A stretch of DNA of 64,000 nt from contig NZ_BOMH01000006.1 of NCBI RefSeq assembly GCF_016862095.1, positions 1-64,000 of the forward strand, given 5' to 3'. The notes under the pieces are model-generated. The model was not told the DNA's origin and ran no database searches. It was given only the letters and a program-made list of their open reading frames with translations. This DNA comes from Actinoplanes cyaneus. GTDB taxonomy: Bacteria > Actinomycetota > Actinomycetes > Mycobacteriales > Micromonosporaceae. Below are positions 16,622 to 25,303 of the stretch, one piece after another (the stretch's first letter is position 1; the number at the start of each line of letters is the position of its first letter). Both the position numbers and the translations under genes were made by a program.

Positions 16622-18250
16622 ATGCCTGCCGATCTGGTTCTCACGAACGGTTCCGTCTTCACCGCCGACCCGCTGCGCGGGCCGGCCACCACCGTGGCCG
16701 TCGCGGCGGGGCGGGTCCTCGCCGTGGGCGCCGACGACGTCCGCGAGCTGGCCGGCCCGCGGACCGAGGTGATCGACCTGGCCGGGCGGCTGCTGCTGCC
16801 CGGGTTCCAGGACGCGCACGTCCATGCCGTGCTCGGCGGCACCGAGCTGAACCAGTGCGATCTGACCGGCACCACCGATCTCGAGGAGTATCTGCGCCGC
16901 GTCCGGGACTACGCCGACGCCCACCCCGGCCTGGAGTGGATCAGCGGCGGCGGCTGGGCGATGGAGGTCTTCCCCGGCGGCGTCCCCGGCCGTGAGCTGC
17001 TCGACCGGGTCGTGCCCGACCGCCCGGTCTACCTGATCAACCGCGACCACCACGGCGCCTGGGTGAACAGCCGCGCCCTTCAGCTCGCCGGGATCGACGC
17101 CGGGACCCCCGACCCGGCCGACGGGCGGATCGACCGGCGGCTCGACGGCACGCCCGCCGGCGGGCTGCAGGAGGGCGCGATGCAGCTCGTCGCGAGACTG
17201 CTGCCCGGCACGACCCCGGCCGAGCGCCTGGCCGGGCTGCTCCGGGCCCAGACGCTGCTGCACTCGCTGGGCGTCACCGCCTGGCAGGACGCGATGCTCT
17301 GCGCGGCCAACGGCTATCCCGACGTCGCCGACGCCTACCTGGAGGCGGCCACCACCGGGCAGCTGACCGCGACGGTCGTCGGCGCGCTCTGGTGGGACCG
17401 GGACCGTGGCGCCGAGCAGATCCCCGAGCTGCTCGCCAAGCGGGAGCGGCACACCGTCGGGCGGCTGCGCGCCGACAGCGTGAAACTGATGCTCGACGGC
17501 GTCGCGGAGAACTTCACGGCCGCGATGACCCAGACCTATCGGGACTCGTGCGGGTGCGCCACGGCGAATGCGGGTCTGTCGTTCATCGACCCGGACGCGC
17601 TGCGCGGGTTCGTGACCTCGCTCGACGCGCACGGGTTCCAGGTGCACTTCCACGCGCTCGGGGACCGGGCGGTGCGGGAGGCGCTCGACGCGGTGGCGGC
17701 GGCCCGGGCGGCCAACGGCTTCCGGGACACCCGGCCGCACCTGGCTCACCTGCAGGTCGTGCACCCCGACGACATCCCGCGGTTCCGGGCGCTCGGGGCG
17801 ACGGCGAACCTGCAGGCGTTCTGGGCCTCGCACGAGCCGCAGATGGACGAGCTGACCATTCCGTTCCTGACGCCGGAGCTGGCCGCGCGGCAGTATCCGT
17901 TCGGCGACCTGTGGCGGGCCGGGGTGCACCTGGCCGCCGGCAGTGACTGGCCGGTGACCACGCCGGACCCGTTGCAGGCAATCCACGTGGCGGTGAACCG
18001 GGCGCATCACGGAAGTGGGTATGACGCGTTCCTGCCGGGGCAGGAGCTGGATCTGGCCACCGCGTTGACGGCGTACACGGCCGGGTCGGCGTTCGTGAAC
18101 CGGCTGGACGACACCGGCAGCATCCGGCCCGGGTTCCGCGCCGATCTGGTGGTGCTGGATCGGGACCTGTTCGCGGCCCCGGCCGCCGCGATCGGCGACG
18201 CGTCGGTCGCCATGACCTTCGTCGACGGGAGGCGTGTCTATACGGCGTGA
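16622..18250 (+). CDS. YtcJ-like metal-dependent amidohydrolase
   Basis: A 542-residue cytosolic hydrolase of the amidohydrolase superfamily (Amidohydro_3/YtcJ). Metal-binding signatures are visible in order: DAHVH (strand 1, about residue 62), HFHALGDRA (about 343), HLQVVHPDD and GSDWPV. The N- and C-terminal strands (ADLVLTNGSVFTADP and FRADLVVLDRDLF) form the flanking beta-sandwich. YtcJ relatives cleave N-acyl, amide or carbamate bonds, and the substrate is usually unknown. It converges with the alpha/beta hydrolase gene, and the last ten codons lie in a 37-bp tandem duplication. It may belong to the adjacent IclR-controlled cluster, but no shared operator was found before it. Confidence 0.88.
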   Translation: MPADLVLTNGSVFTADPLRGPATTVAVAAGRVLAVGADDVRELAGPRTEVIDLAGRLLLPGFQDAHVHAVLGGTELNQCDLTGTTDLEEYLRRVRDYADAHPGLEWISGGGWAMEVFPGGVPGRELLDRVVPDRPVYLINRDHHGAWVNSRALQLAGIDAGTPDPADGRIDRRLDGTPAGGLQEGAMQLVARLLPGTTPAERLAGLLRAQTLLHSLGVTAWQDAMLCAANGYPDVADAYLEAATTGQLTATVVGALWWDRDRGAEQIPELLAKRERHTVGRLRADSVKLMLDGVAENFTAAMTQTYRDSCGCATANAGLSFIDPDALRGFVTSLDAHGFQVHFHALGDRAVREALDAVAAARAANGFRDTRPHLAHLQVVHPDDIPRFRALGATANLQAFWASHEPQMDELTIPFLTPELAARQYPFGDLWRAGVHLAAGSDWPVTTPDPLQAIHVAVNRAHHGSGYDAFLPGQELDLATALTAYTAGSAFVNRLDDTGSIRPGFRADLVVLDRDLFAAPAAAIGDASVAMTFVDGRRVYTA

Positions 18251-18293
18251 TCCCGCCGTCGACGGGAGGTGTGTCTATGCGGCGTGATCCCGC
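18221..18293. repeat. 37-bp tandem duplication shared by two convergent gene ends
   Basis: Copies 18221-18257 and 18258-18293 differ at two internal positions (and at the final base). Copy 1 encodes the last residues and stop of the YtcJ-like gene (plus strand). Copy 2 encodes the last codons and stop of the alpha/beta hydrolase (minus strand). Confidence 0.92.
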
Positions 18294-19075
18294 AGGAAAC
18301 GCACCGACCTGTCGGTGACCGCCCGGGTCGCGGGCTCGTCCAGCTCGGGGAACATGTGGCCGGCCCCCGGGACCAGCTCGACCGTCGCCTCGCCGCCGGC
18401 CGCGCGCAAGGCCTCGGCCAGGCGCTCGGATTGCCGGGGTGGCACCGCGACATCCGCGTCGCCGTGCAGGAACAGGAACGGGGGTGCGCCCGGGCCGACC
18501 TGGTTGACCGGGCTGGCGGCGGCGACCAGGCCGGGCACGTCGTCGAGGGCGGCGCCGAGCAGGGCGCCCTCCCGTGAGTCGGCGCCGCGGGCGGGGCGGC
18601 CACCGGCCTCCGCGACGTCCTCGGCGAGAGCGTCCAGGTCGGTGACCGGGTACCAGCAGACCGCGGCGGCGATCCGGTGCCGCGGCTCCAGCGCGGCGAG
18701 GGCGGCCAGATGGCCACCGGCGGAGACACCCCAGATCACGGTGCGGTCCGTCGTGATGCCGAGACGGGCCCGGTGCTCGGCGAGGAAGCCGATCGCGGCC
18801 GCCACGTCGTCGGACTGGGCCGGGAAGGTCGCCTCGGCGGAGAGACGGTAGTCGACGGAGGCGATGGCCAGGCCGGTGCTCGCGACGTACGGGAAGAATC
18901 CGGGTTGCCAGGTCTTGACGTTACCGGGGCCCTCGGTGCGGGTGCCGGCGCGCCAGCCGCCGCCGTGCAGGTAGACGCAGAGCGCTCGCGGGCTCTCGGG
19001 AACGTGGAGGTCCAGGGCCAGCGGCCGGAAGCCCGGCCGGGTCGCGAAGACGACCTCCCGATGATGCGTGATCAC
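18275..19075 (-). CDS. Alpha/beta hydrolase (BD-FAE/HSL-type esterase)
   Basis: A 266-residue cytosolic esterase-like protein. Visible are the oxyanion motif HGGGW (about residue 37), the nucleophile elbow GVSAGG, the acid Asp in FLHGDADVAVP and the His in PGAGHMF. This set matches carboxylesterase/arylformamidase-like hydrolases. Its ATG overlaps the stop of the upstream amidohydrolase (ATGA), so the two are translated together and probably act in sequence on one substrate. It belongs to the unit whose promoter has the IclR-type site at 20345. Confidence 0.9.
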   Translation of the reverse strand: MITHHREVVFATRPGFRPLALDLHVPESPRALCVYLHGGGWRAGTRTEGPGNVKTWQPGFFPYVASTGLAIASVDYRLSAEATFPAQSDDVAAAIGFLAEHRARLGITTDRTVIWGVSAGGHLAALAALEPRHRIAAAVCWYPVTDLDALAEDVAEAGGRPARGADSREGALLGAALDDVPGLVAAASPVNQVGPGAPPFLFLHGDADVAVPPRQSERLAEALRAAGGEATVELVPGAGHMFPELDEPATRAVTDRSVRFLRDHAA

Positions 19076-20334
19076 GCCGCGACCGGTGCCTTGTGGAACG
19101 TGCCGCTCTGCATGATCGCCAGCAGGTTGTCGCGCTCCTGCAGCAGGCGCAGGTCCTCGGCGGGGTTGCCGCGCACGACCAGGACGTCGGCGATCCAGCC
19201 CTCCCGGAGCATGCCCAGATTCCCGAAGTCGACAAGCTCGCCGCCGAGCTTCGTGGCCGCCACCAGCATCTCCAGCGGGGTGTAACCCAGCATGTCGACG
19301 AAGAGCTGCAGGTCACGGGCGTTGCGGCCGATCGGGTTGTTCGGGAAGCCGTAATCCCCGCCGGGCAGCGCACGGATACCGCGCTTGCGGATCTCCGGGT
19401 AGACCCGGGCCATGCCCTCGAGCGCGTCGACCGAGCCCATCCTCTCGGCGACCTCGCGGGTGATGCCGAACTCCTCGCCCTCGTGCACGTTGGCGTAGAT
19501 GATGCCCGGCGCGGGCGAGACGAAGACCGTGTCCTTCACCGATTCGAGCAGGTCCAGGGCTTCCTCGTCGGCGTACGTGCAGTGGTAGATCGACCGGAAG
19601 CCGGCCCGCACGGCGATCTTGACGGACTCCGCGGACTGCGCGTGGCAGTTGAGCCAGACCCCGGACTCGCGGGCCTGCTCACCGGCGGCCCGCGCCTCCT
19701 CCTCGGTGTACTGCGTGAGCTGGGAGCCGCCCGGCACGAACACGTCGTCGTTGCTCAGCAGGAACTTGACACTGTCGTAGCCCTGCGCGGCCATGTCCCG
19801 CACCCAGCGCCGGCACGCGTCCGGGCCCTGCCAGTCGGGCTCGACGTGCCCGTCCGGCCGGATCGGGTGGTTGTCGCGCTCCATGCTGGCCGCGCGCATC
19901 CGCGGGCCGGGCACGACGCCCGCCTTGATCTTGTCGCGCAGGATCACCTCGACCGGCATGGGCAGGATCGACCCGGCCGAGTACGCCGAGGTGAAACCGT
20001 GGTCGAGCAGGATCTTCGCGTTGCGCTCGGCGCGGGCCAGCTCGGACTCCAGGCCCTCGATGTGGTGGAAGAAGCTGACGTCGAGCGGCGGGTTGAAGCT
20101 CGGGTCGAGGTGCCCGACCGCCGACGGGAACGTCAGGTGGCAGTGCGACTCCACCATGCCGGGCATCACCGTGGCGCCGGTCGCGTCGACGATCACGTCG
20201 CCGGCCTCGTGCGTCTCCCGCCAGCCGGTGCGCACCTCGGTCACCCTGTCCCCCTCGACGACGACCTCACCGGGGGCAGGAGCCGCGCCCGAGCCGTCGA
20301 AGACCAGTCCGTTGGTGAAAACCGTGCGCGCCAT
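19072..20334 (-). CDS. Amidohydrolase-family protein (imidazolonepropionase/prolidase-like)
   Basis: A 420-residue metal-dependent hydrolase. It has HCH metal ligands in ESHCHLTF (about residue 63), a candidate bridging Lys in SVKFLLSN, His residues in LNCHAQSAES and IYHCTYADEE, and a final Asp in GGDYGFPNN. The C-terminal strand reads GWIADVLVVRGNP. Such enzymes open cyclic amides, ureas or lactones. It is the first gene of a two-gene operon with an alpha/beta hydrolase, divergent from an MFS carrier. The 206-bp divergent region carries two CTTTCA palindromes. Exact substrate unknown. Confidence 0.88.
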   Translation of the reverse strand: MARTVFTNGLVFDGSGAAPAPGEVVVEGDRVTEVRTGWRETHEAGDVIVDATGATVMPGMVESHCHLTFPSAVGHLDPSFNPPLDVSFFHHIEGLESELARAERNAKILLDHGFTSAYSAGSILPMPVEVILRDKIKAGVVPGPRMRAASMERDNHPIRPDGHVEPDWQGPDACRRWVRDMAAQGYDSVKFLLSNDDVFVPGGSQLTQYTEEEARAAGEQARESGVWLNCHAQSAESVKIAVRAGFRSIYHCTYADEEALDLLESVKDTVFVSPAPGIIYANVHEGEEFGITREVAERMGSVDALEGMARVYPEIRKRGIRALPGGDYGFPNNPIGRNARDLQLFVDMLGYTPLEMLVAATKLGGELVDFGNLGMLREGWIADVLVVRGNPAEDLRLLQERDNLLAIMQSGTFHKAPVAA

Positions 20335-20344
20335 CGTTCCGCCA

Positions 20345-20361
20345 CTTTCACTAGGTGAGAA
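20345..20361. promoter_or_regulatory. IclR-type operator, site 1
   Basis: CTTTCA-CTAGG-TGAGAA, a slightly imperfect member of the CTTTCA-N5-TGAAAG family. It is 10 bp upstream of the amidohydrolase start codon. Confidence 0.7.
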
Positions 20362-20504
20362 CTACTTTCCAGTGCGTGTTACCCGAGTGTTTCTCGGTGC
20401 GCGCGGATGTGTCAACAGCCACAAGATCTTCGGGTTGCCGACTCGCGATCTGTGGACATGGCCCGCCTCGAGGCTTAATGTCGCGGCAATCGATATGAAA
20501 CCAG

Positions 20505-20521
20505 CTTTCATCCAGTGAAAG
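20505..20521. promoter_or_regulatory. IclR-type operator, site 2
   Basis: CTTTCA-TCCAG-TGAAAG, a perfect inverted repeat 19 bp before the MFS start. A further ATGAAA half-site (20495-20500) overlaps it to the left. Confidence 0.8.
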
Positions 20522-20540
20522 TAGAGCCGGGGAGGCCCTC

Positions 20541-21809
20541 GTGTCCGACATGCCCGCAGCGGTCGTCCCGCCCGACGACGACGTTCGGCCGCCCGCACCG
20601 CGCCTCCTCGTCCCCGCGCTCGCGCTGGCCGCCTTCGGCCTCTACTTCGCCGGGCTGACCCCGCAGATCGTCACCCTCGCCGTCCGGATCACCGAGATCG
20701 ACCCGGCCGGCAAGACAGTCGCGCTCTCCACCGTCATCGGCGCCGGCGCGGTCATGTCGATCCTGTCGCTGCCGCTGTTCGGCGCGCTCAGTGATCGAAC
20801 CCGGTCAGGTTTCGGCCGTCGCCGCCCCTGGCTCGTCGGCGGCGCACTCACCGCCCTGCTCGGCCTGATCATCGCCGGCAGCGTCCCCACGGTCGGCGGT
20901 GTCGCCGCGGGCTGGGCGATCGGGTCGCTCGGCACCAGCGCCGCGTTCGCCGGCTTCCTCCCGCTGATCCCCGAGCTCGTCCCGGACCGGCTGCGGGCCC
21001 GTCTCTCCGGCCTGATCGGTTTCGTCGTCGCGCTGTCAGTGCTCAGCGGCGTCTTCCTCGGCAGCAGACTCGTCCACCGGCAGCTGCTCATGCTGGCCGT
21101 GCCCGGCGTCGTCGCGGTGGCCGCCGTGCTGCTCCTGGCTCAGGTGATCCGCCACGCCGACCGTTCCGCCTCGGGCGATTTCCCCGCTTTCGGCGTACGG
21201 CAATTCGCCGCCAGCTACTGGATCCGCACCGACGGTGACCGCGACTTCGCGTGGAACTGGGTGAGCCGGTTCCTGATCGGCCTGGCCTACGTGGGCGTGC
21301 AGACCTACGCGACGTACTACCTGACCGACACGGTGGGCATGTCGATCGACGACGCCACCGCGAAGTACGCGACGTTCACCGCCGTCTCGACGCCCGTCTC
21401 GGTGGTGTGTTTCCTGCTCTCCGGTTACCTGTCCGACCGGCTGGGCCGCCGCAAGGCGTTCGTCACGGTCGGCGCGATCATCCTGGCCGCCGGCCTGGTC
21501 GTCGCCTCGGTGACCCAGTCCCTCGACGGCTTCCTGACCGCGTGGCTGATCCTCTCCGTCGGCCAGGCCATCTACCTGACGGTCGACATCGCCATCGCCG
21601 CGGAGGTGGTGCCGGACCAGGCCCACGCCGGCAAGGCCATGAGCGTCTACCAGGTCGCCACGCTCCTCCCGAACGTGGGCGCCCCCGTCGTCGCCGTCGC
21701 CGTCCTGGGCGTCAGCGGGTCCAGCAACTACCCGGCGTTCTTCGCGGTCCTGGCCGTGCTGGGGTTGCTGTCCGCGGTCACGATCCTGTTCGTCCGCCGC
21801 ATCCGCTGA
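20541..21809 (+). CDS. Major facilitator superfamily transporter
   Basis: A 422-residue, 12-helix MFS carrier. The loop 2-3 motif is visible as GALSDRTRSGFGRRRPW, with its repeat in the second half as GYLSDRLGRRKAF. The start is GTG 20541, five bases after GGGGAGG (20529-20535); an ATG three codons in is too far from it. It is divergent from the amidohydrolase operon with operator site 2 at its promoter, so it is the likely importer for the compound degraded by the cluster. Confidence 0.92.
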   Translation: MSDMPAAVVPPDDDVRPPAPRLLVPALALAAFGLYFAGLTPQIVTLAVRITEIDPAGKTVALSTVIGAGAVMSILSLPLFGALSDRTRSGFGRRRPWLVGGALTALLGLIIAGSVPTVGGVAAGWAIGSLGTSAAFAGFLPLIPELVPDRLRARLSGLIGFVVALSVLSGVFLGSRLVHRQLLMLAVPGVVAVAAVLLLAQVIRHADRSASGDFPAFGVRQFAASYWIRTDGDRDFAWNWVSRFLIGLAYVGVQTYATYYLTDTVGMSIDDATAKYATFTAVSTPVSVVCFLLSGYLSDRLGRRKAFVTVGAIILAAGLVVASVTQSLDGFLTAWLILSVGQAIYLTVDIAIAAEVVPDQAHAGKAMSVYQVATLLPNVGAPVVAVAVLGVSGSSNYPAFFAVLAVLGLLSAVTILFVRRIR

Positions 21810-21923
21810 CCCGCCGCCCCTCGCTCCGCGCACGCAGCGTTGCGCGTCCCAGGAGACGGGCTGCTGCCCCACCGCGAGGGCCGCGACGAAGCCGGCCCTC
21901 GATGCCCAGCCGCGGTCGCGGTG

Positions 21924-21982
21924 TCCGGCTGGTGCTCATGGGCGTTATCCGGGTCGGATAACGCCCATGAGCACCAGCCGGA
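21924..21982. repeat. Long perfect hairpin, family member B
   Basis: Arms 21924-21950 and 21956-21982 form a perfect 27-bp inverted repeat with a 5-nt loop. Compared with member A the arm has C for T at one position, and the partner strand has changed to match. The preceding bases (about 21880-21923) also resemble the end of element A. Confidence 0.95.
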
Positions 21983-22085
21983 AGGGCGAGGCGCGCGGAC
22001 GCCGGGACCACGGCGCGACATCGCGCGGCACGGAAACGGGCCGGCCCCCACCAGGGCCGGCCCGCACTGGAACCACCCACACAGG

Positions 22086-22145
22086 GCCGGGCCACGCTGC
22101 GCCGGGCCACGCTGCGCCGGGCCACGCTGCGCCGGGCCACGGTGG
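22086..22145. repeat. 15-bp tandem repeat
   Basis: GCCGGGCCACGCTGC is repeated head to tail from 22086, three exact copies and a fourth that diverges after ten bases. It is in the 356-bp gap between the MFS gene and the end of the SDR gene. No other feature besides this and hairpin B is seen in the gap. Confidence 0.95.
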
Positions 22146-22165
22146 GCGGGCGGTCTCGGGGTGGG

Positions 22166-22951
22166 TCAGGCGCCGACCATGTTGTAGCCGCCGTCGGCCA
22201 GCAGGAACGAGCCCGTCATGTGCGCCGCGTCGTCGGTGGCCAGGAACAGGGCGGCGCCGGCCAGCTCCGCCGGGCCGGGGATGCGGCCCATCGGGGTCAT
22301 CGAGCGCAGCTTGTCGCCCCGGCCGGACTTCCAGTCGTCGCGCTTCAGCGTCGCCTCGGTCTCGATGAAGCCGGGGGCGAAGACGTTCACGCGGACCGTG
22401 GGGGCGAAGGCGGCAGCGTAGGACTTCGTCAGGCCGATGATGCCGTACTTCGCGGCGGCGTACTGCGGGGCGCGGGCGCTGCCGCGGACCACGACCGTGG
22501 AGCCGATGTTGACGATGTTGCCGTGGCCCTGGTCGAGCATGCGGGCGCCGAACTCGTGGACGCAGAGCAGCGTGCCCTTGATGTCGACGTCGAGGACGTG
22601 GTCGATCGACTCCTCGGTGATGTCGCGCCAGGACATCTGGTCGCGGGCCACGTCACCGACGTTGTTGATCAGGACGTCGAGGCCGCCGAACGCCGCGAAC
22701 GACTCGTCGGCCAGGCGCTTGATGTCGTCCCAGCTGGTGATGTCGGCCTGGAACAGCTCGGCCTCGCCGCCGATCGCGCGGATCCGCTCGGCCGTCCGGA
22801 GAGCGCCGTCCTTGGAGCTGCGGTAGTGCACGCCGACCCGGGCGCCCTCCTGGGCGGCGCGGAACGCGATCTCCGCGCCGAAGCCGGTGCCGGCGCCGGT
22901 GACCAGCACGGACCGGCCCGGGAAGCGCTGGGTGATGACAGGGTTGGACAC
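22166..22951 (-). CDS. SDR-family oxidoreductase 1
   Basis: A 261-residue classical short-chain dehydrogenase. It has the cofactor motif TGAGTGFG (about residue 19), NNVGD in place of NNAG, the catalytic Ser in NIGSTVVV and YAAAK. The protein ends LLADGGYNMVGA. The start is GTG 22951, seven bases after AAGGAG. It follows the second SDR by 11 bp on the same strand. It probably oxidises a hydroxyl or reduces a keto group in the IclR-controlled pathway (inference). Confidence 0.9.
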   Translation of the reverse strand: MSNPVITQRFPGRSVLVTGAGTGFGAEIAFRAAQEGARVGVHYRSSKDGALRTAERIRAIGGEAELFQADITSWDDIKRLADESFAAFGGLDVLINNVGDVARDQMSWRDITEESIDHVLDVDIKGTLLCVHEFGARMLDQGHGNIVNIGSTVVVRGSARAPQYAAAKYGIIGLTKSYAAAFAPTVRVNVFAPGFIETEATLKRDDWKSGRGDKLRSMTPMGRIPGPAELAGAALFLATDDAAHMTGSFLLADGGYNMVGA

Positions 22952-22962
22952 GAGCGGACTCC

Positions 22963-23727
22963 TTAGACGAGGGTGCGGCCACCGTCGATGTAGAGGACCT
23001 GGCCGGTGACGAACGCGGCCCGGTCGGAGGCGAGGAACGTGATGGCGTCGGCGACCTCGGCGGGACGACCGAGCCGGCCGGCGGGGACGAGCGACTGCAA
23101 CTTCTCCCGGTTGCCGTCGCGGTCGAGGTATTCCCTGGTCAGGCCGGTTTCGATGTAGCCGGGCGCGACCCCGTTCACGGTCACGCCGTGCGGCGCCCAC
23201 TCCCGGGCCATCACGCGCAGCAGCTGGTTGAGCCCGCCCTTGGTGGCCGCGTACGGCGCGTGGTTCGGGTGGGCGAGCAGCCCGGAGACCGACGAGCAGA
23301 AGACCATCCGCCCGTAGCCCCGGGCGACCATGGTCCTGCCGACGGCCTGACCGGTCCAGTACGCCGTCGACAGGTTCAGGTTCACGACCGACTCCCAGTC
23401 GTCGTCGTCCAGCTCGACGACGGGTTTGCGCACGTTGCGACCGACGGCGTGCAGGAACACGTCGAGGCCGCCGAGCAGGGAGACGGCTTCCCCGACGAGG
23501 GATCGGCACGCCGGCGCCGTACGCAAATCGGCCTGAACGGTGTTGATCTCCGCTCCGGACTCCTTCGTGCGGAGCCGGACCGTCTCCAGAGCCTCCGGGT
23601 CGACGTCGGCCAGGAGCACGCGCGCGCCGGCGAGGGCGAGTGCCTGCGCCGCGGCGCCGCCGAGACCGCCCGCCCCGACCACCAGGGTGGGACGCTCACG
23701 TAGTTGCAACCAGTCGGTCATGGTCAT
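22963..23727 (-). CDS. SDR-family oxidoreductase 2
   Basis: A 254-residue short-chain dehydrogenase. The Gly-rich motif is the shortened GAGGLGG. HAVGRN replaces the usual NNAG, which is odd and may affect the cofactor-side helix. The catalytic Ser lies in CSSVSG and the Tyr-Lys pair in YAATKGG. The start is taken as ATG 23727, five bases after GGTGAG; GTG 23733 is the alternative. It is the first gene of the SDR operon, divergent from the IclR gene with operator site 3 between. Confidence 0.88.
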   Translation of the reverse strand: MTMTDWLQLRERPTLVVGAGGLGGAAAQALALAGARVLLADVDPEALETVRLRTKESGAEINTVQADLRTAPACRSLVGEAVSLLGGLDVFLHAVGRNVRKPVVELDDDDWESVVNLNLSTAYWTGQAVGRTMVARGYGRMVFCSSVSGLLAHPNHAPYAATKGGLNQLLRVMAREWAPHGVTVNGVAPGYIETGLTREYLDRDGNREKLQSLVPAGRLGRPAEVADAITFLASDRAAFVTGQVLYIDGGRTLV

Positions 23728-23759
23728 CGGCACTCACCGTTCCGGGAAGCTCTTGCCAA

Positions 23760-23776
23760 CTTTCACTAGATGAAAG
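23760..23776. promoter_or_regulatory. IclR-type operator, site 3
   Basis: CTTTCA-CTAGA-TGAAAG, a perfect inverted repeat in the 124-bp divergent region between the SDR operon and the IclR gene. It suggests autoregulation as well as control of the SDRs. Confidence 0.85.
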
Positions 23777-23851
23777 TAGGTTTCTCGTGACAACGCTAGA
23801 CCGCGGCACGGACGTCTGTCCAGCCGCGCGAGACGGAGGACGAGGACGCCG

Positions 23852-24643
23852 ATGCCGGAGAAGAAGGACGGGGAGAAACCCGAGTACCGGGTGGAGGCCC
23901 TGGCCAAAGGCCTGCGGATCCTCTCGCTCTTCAGCGAGCAGCGGCCTGCCTGGCGGATCAGCGACATCGCGCCGGCGGTCGGCATGCCGCTGCCCACGGT
24001 CTACCGGGTGGTGATGACCTTGACGGCCGAGGGCTATCTGGACCACCTGCCGAACGGCGACTACCGCCCGGGGGTCCGCGTGCTGACGCTCGGCACCGCC
24101 GCCCTGCGCAGCCTGGACCTGGTCGAGCTGGCCACGCCCCGGCTCCAGCGGCTCGCCACGGCCACCGGCGAGACGGTCAACCTGGCGGTGCTCACCGCCG
24201 ATCAGGTGCTCTACCTGGTCCGGCTGCGCAACTCGGACCTGGTCACGGCGAACATCCAGGTCGGCTCGACGCTGCCGGCCGTGCACACGTCGATCGGCAA
24301 GCTGCTGCTCGCGCACCTCCCCGAGGACGATCTGACGTCGCGCGTGACGGAGAGCTCCTTCGCCCGGCTGCACGGGCCGAACGCGAAGGTAAGCCTGGAC
24401 GAGCTGCGCGACGAGCTGGCCAAGATCCGCAGCGACGGCTGGGCCATGCAGGACGAGGAGCTGGCCTACGGGCTGCGTTCGGTCGCGGCGCCGGTCCGCG
24501 ATGCGAAGGGGACGGTCGTGGCCGGCGCGAACCTGGCCGTGCAGTCGCGCGACTGGTCCACGCAGCGCATCGTCCGTGAGCTGAAACCACTGGTCAGCGA
24601 GGCCTGTCAGGACATCTCGGCGCTGCTGGGCCACGCGGCGTGA
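23852..24643 (+). CDS. IclR-family regulator of the catabolic cluster
   Basis: A 263-residue IclR protein. The winged helix-turn-helix spans about residues 13-75 (ALAKGLRILSLF, ISDIAPAVGMPLPTVYRVV), and the effector domain shows TSIGKLLLAHLP and GWAMQDEELAYGLRSVAAPV. It is embedded among the genes it would regulate and is co-transcribed with the CMD-fold gene, which it overlaps by 4 bp. The repeated CTTTCA-N5-TGAAAG palindromes at all four nearby promoters are the likely binding sites. Confidence 0.92.
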   Translation: MPEKKDGEKPEYRVEALAKGLRILSLFSEQRPAWRISDIAPAVGMPLPTVYRVVMTLTAEGYLDHLPNGDYRPGVRVLTLGTAALRSLDLVELATPRLQRLATATGETVNLAVLTADQVLYLVRLRNSDLVTANIQVGSTLPAVHTSIGKLLLAHLPEDDLTSRVTESSFARLHGPNAKVSLDELRDELAKIRSDGWAMQDEELAYGLRSVAAPVRDAKGTVVAGANLAVQSRDWSTQRIVRELKPLVSEACQDISALLGHAA

Positions 24644-25242
24644 GGCTGCGCAAGCTCCTCCCCGGCGAGCTGGACGACGAGCAGCGCGCGGTCTACGACG
24701 CGATCGCCGGTGGTCCCCGGGCGAACGGCTCGGCGTTCCGGCTCGTTGACGACGAGGGCGGCCTGGAGGGGCCGTTCAACGCGATGTTGCTGCAGCCCGG
24801 GCTGGGCGCCGCGCTCCAGGAGCTGGGCAGCGCGGTGCGCTACCGCACCGCGCTGAGCACCCGGGCCAGGGAGATCGCGATTCTCACCGTCGCCCGGGTC
24901 CGGCGTTCCGATTTCGAGAGGTACGCCCACGAGGCCGTGGCCGCCGCGGCCGGCTTCACCACGCCGGAGTTGCACGCGCTGCGCACCGGCGACGCCACCG
25001 TCTTCACCGACCCGGCGGATCGGCTGATCGCGGATCTGTCGGCCGCGCTGGCCGAGCGCGGCGACCTGACCGACGACGAGTTCGCGAGCGCCCGCGACGT
25101 GCTCGGCCTGCCGGTGTTGTTCGAGCTCACGACGCTGATCGGCTACTACTCGACGCTCGCCCTGCAGCTACGCGTCTTCCGGGTCGCGGCACCCGGGTCC
25201 CTTGACACCGAGGGTTCCGCGACGCAGGATTTTCCTGATTGA
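24640..25242 (+). CDS. Carboxymuconolactone decarboxylase-fold protein
   Basis: A 200-residue protein with the CMD/AhpD helical fold signature (REIAILTVARVRRSDFERYAHEAVAAAAG). There is no Cys at all, so it cannot be an AhpD-type peroxidase and is more like the decarboxylase or isomerase branch. The GTG start overlaps the IclR stop (GTGA). Its place among hydrolases and SDRs suggests a catabolic step on an unsaturated or cyclic acid (inference). Confidence 0.82.
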   Translation: MRLRKLLPGELDDEQRAVYDAIAGGPRANGSAFRLVDDEGGLEGPFNAMLLQPGLGAALQELGSAVRYRTALSTRAREIAILTVARVRRSDFERYAHEAVAAAAGFTTPELHALRTGDATVFTDPADRLIADLSAALAERGDLTDDEFASARDVLGLPVLFELTTLIGYYSTLALQLRVFRVAAPGSLDTEGSATQDFPD

Positions 25243-25248
25243 AACAGA

Positions 25249-25298
25249 CTTTCACACAGTGAAAACGAGCCAGTGAAAACGGGTCAGTGAAAACGAGG
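25249..25298. promoter_or_regulatory. IclR-type operator, site 4, with three tandem half-sites
   Basis: CTTTCA-CACAG-TGAAAA (25249-25265) is followed by two further CAGTGAAAAC copies with an exact 14-bp period (25257-25270, 25271-25284, 25285-25298). The array ends five bases before the FAH start codon, so it overlaps the ribosome-binding region. Confidence 0.78.
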
Positions 25299-25303
25299 CG
25301 AGC

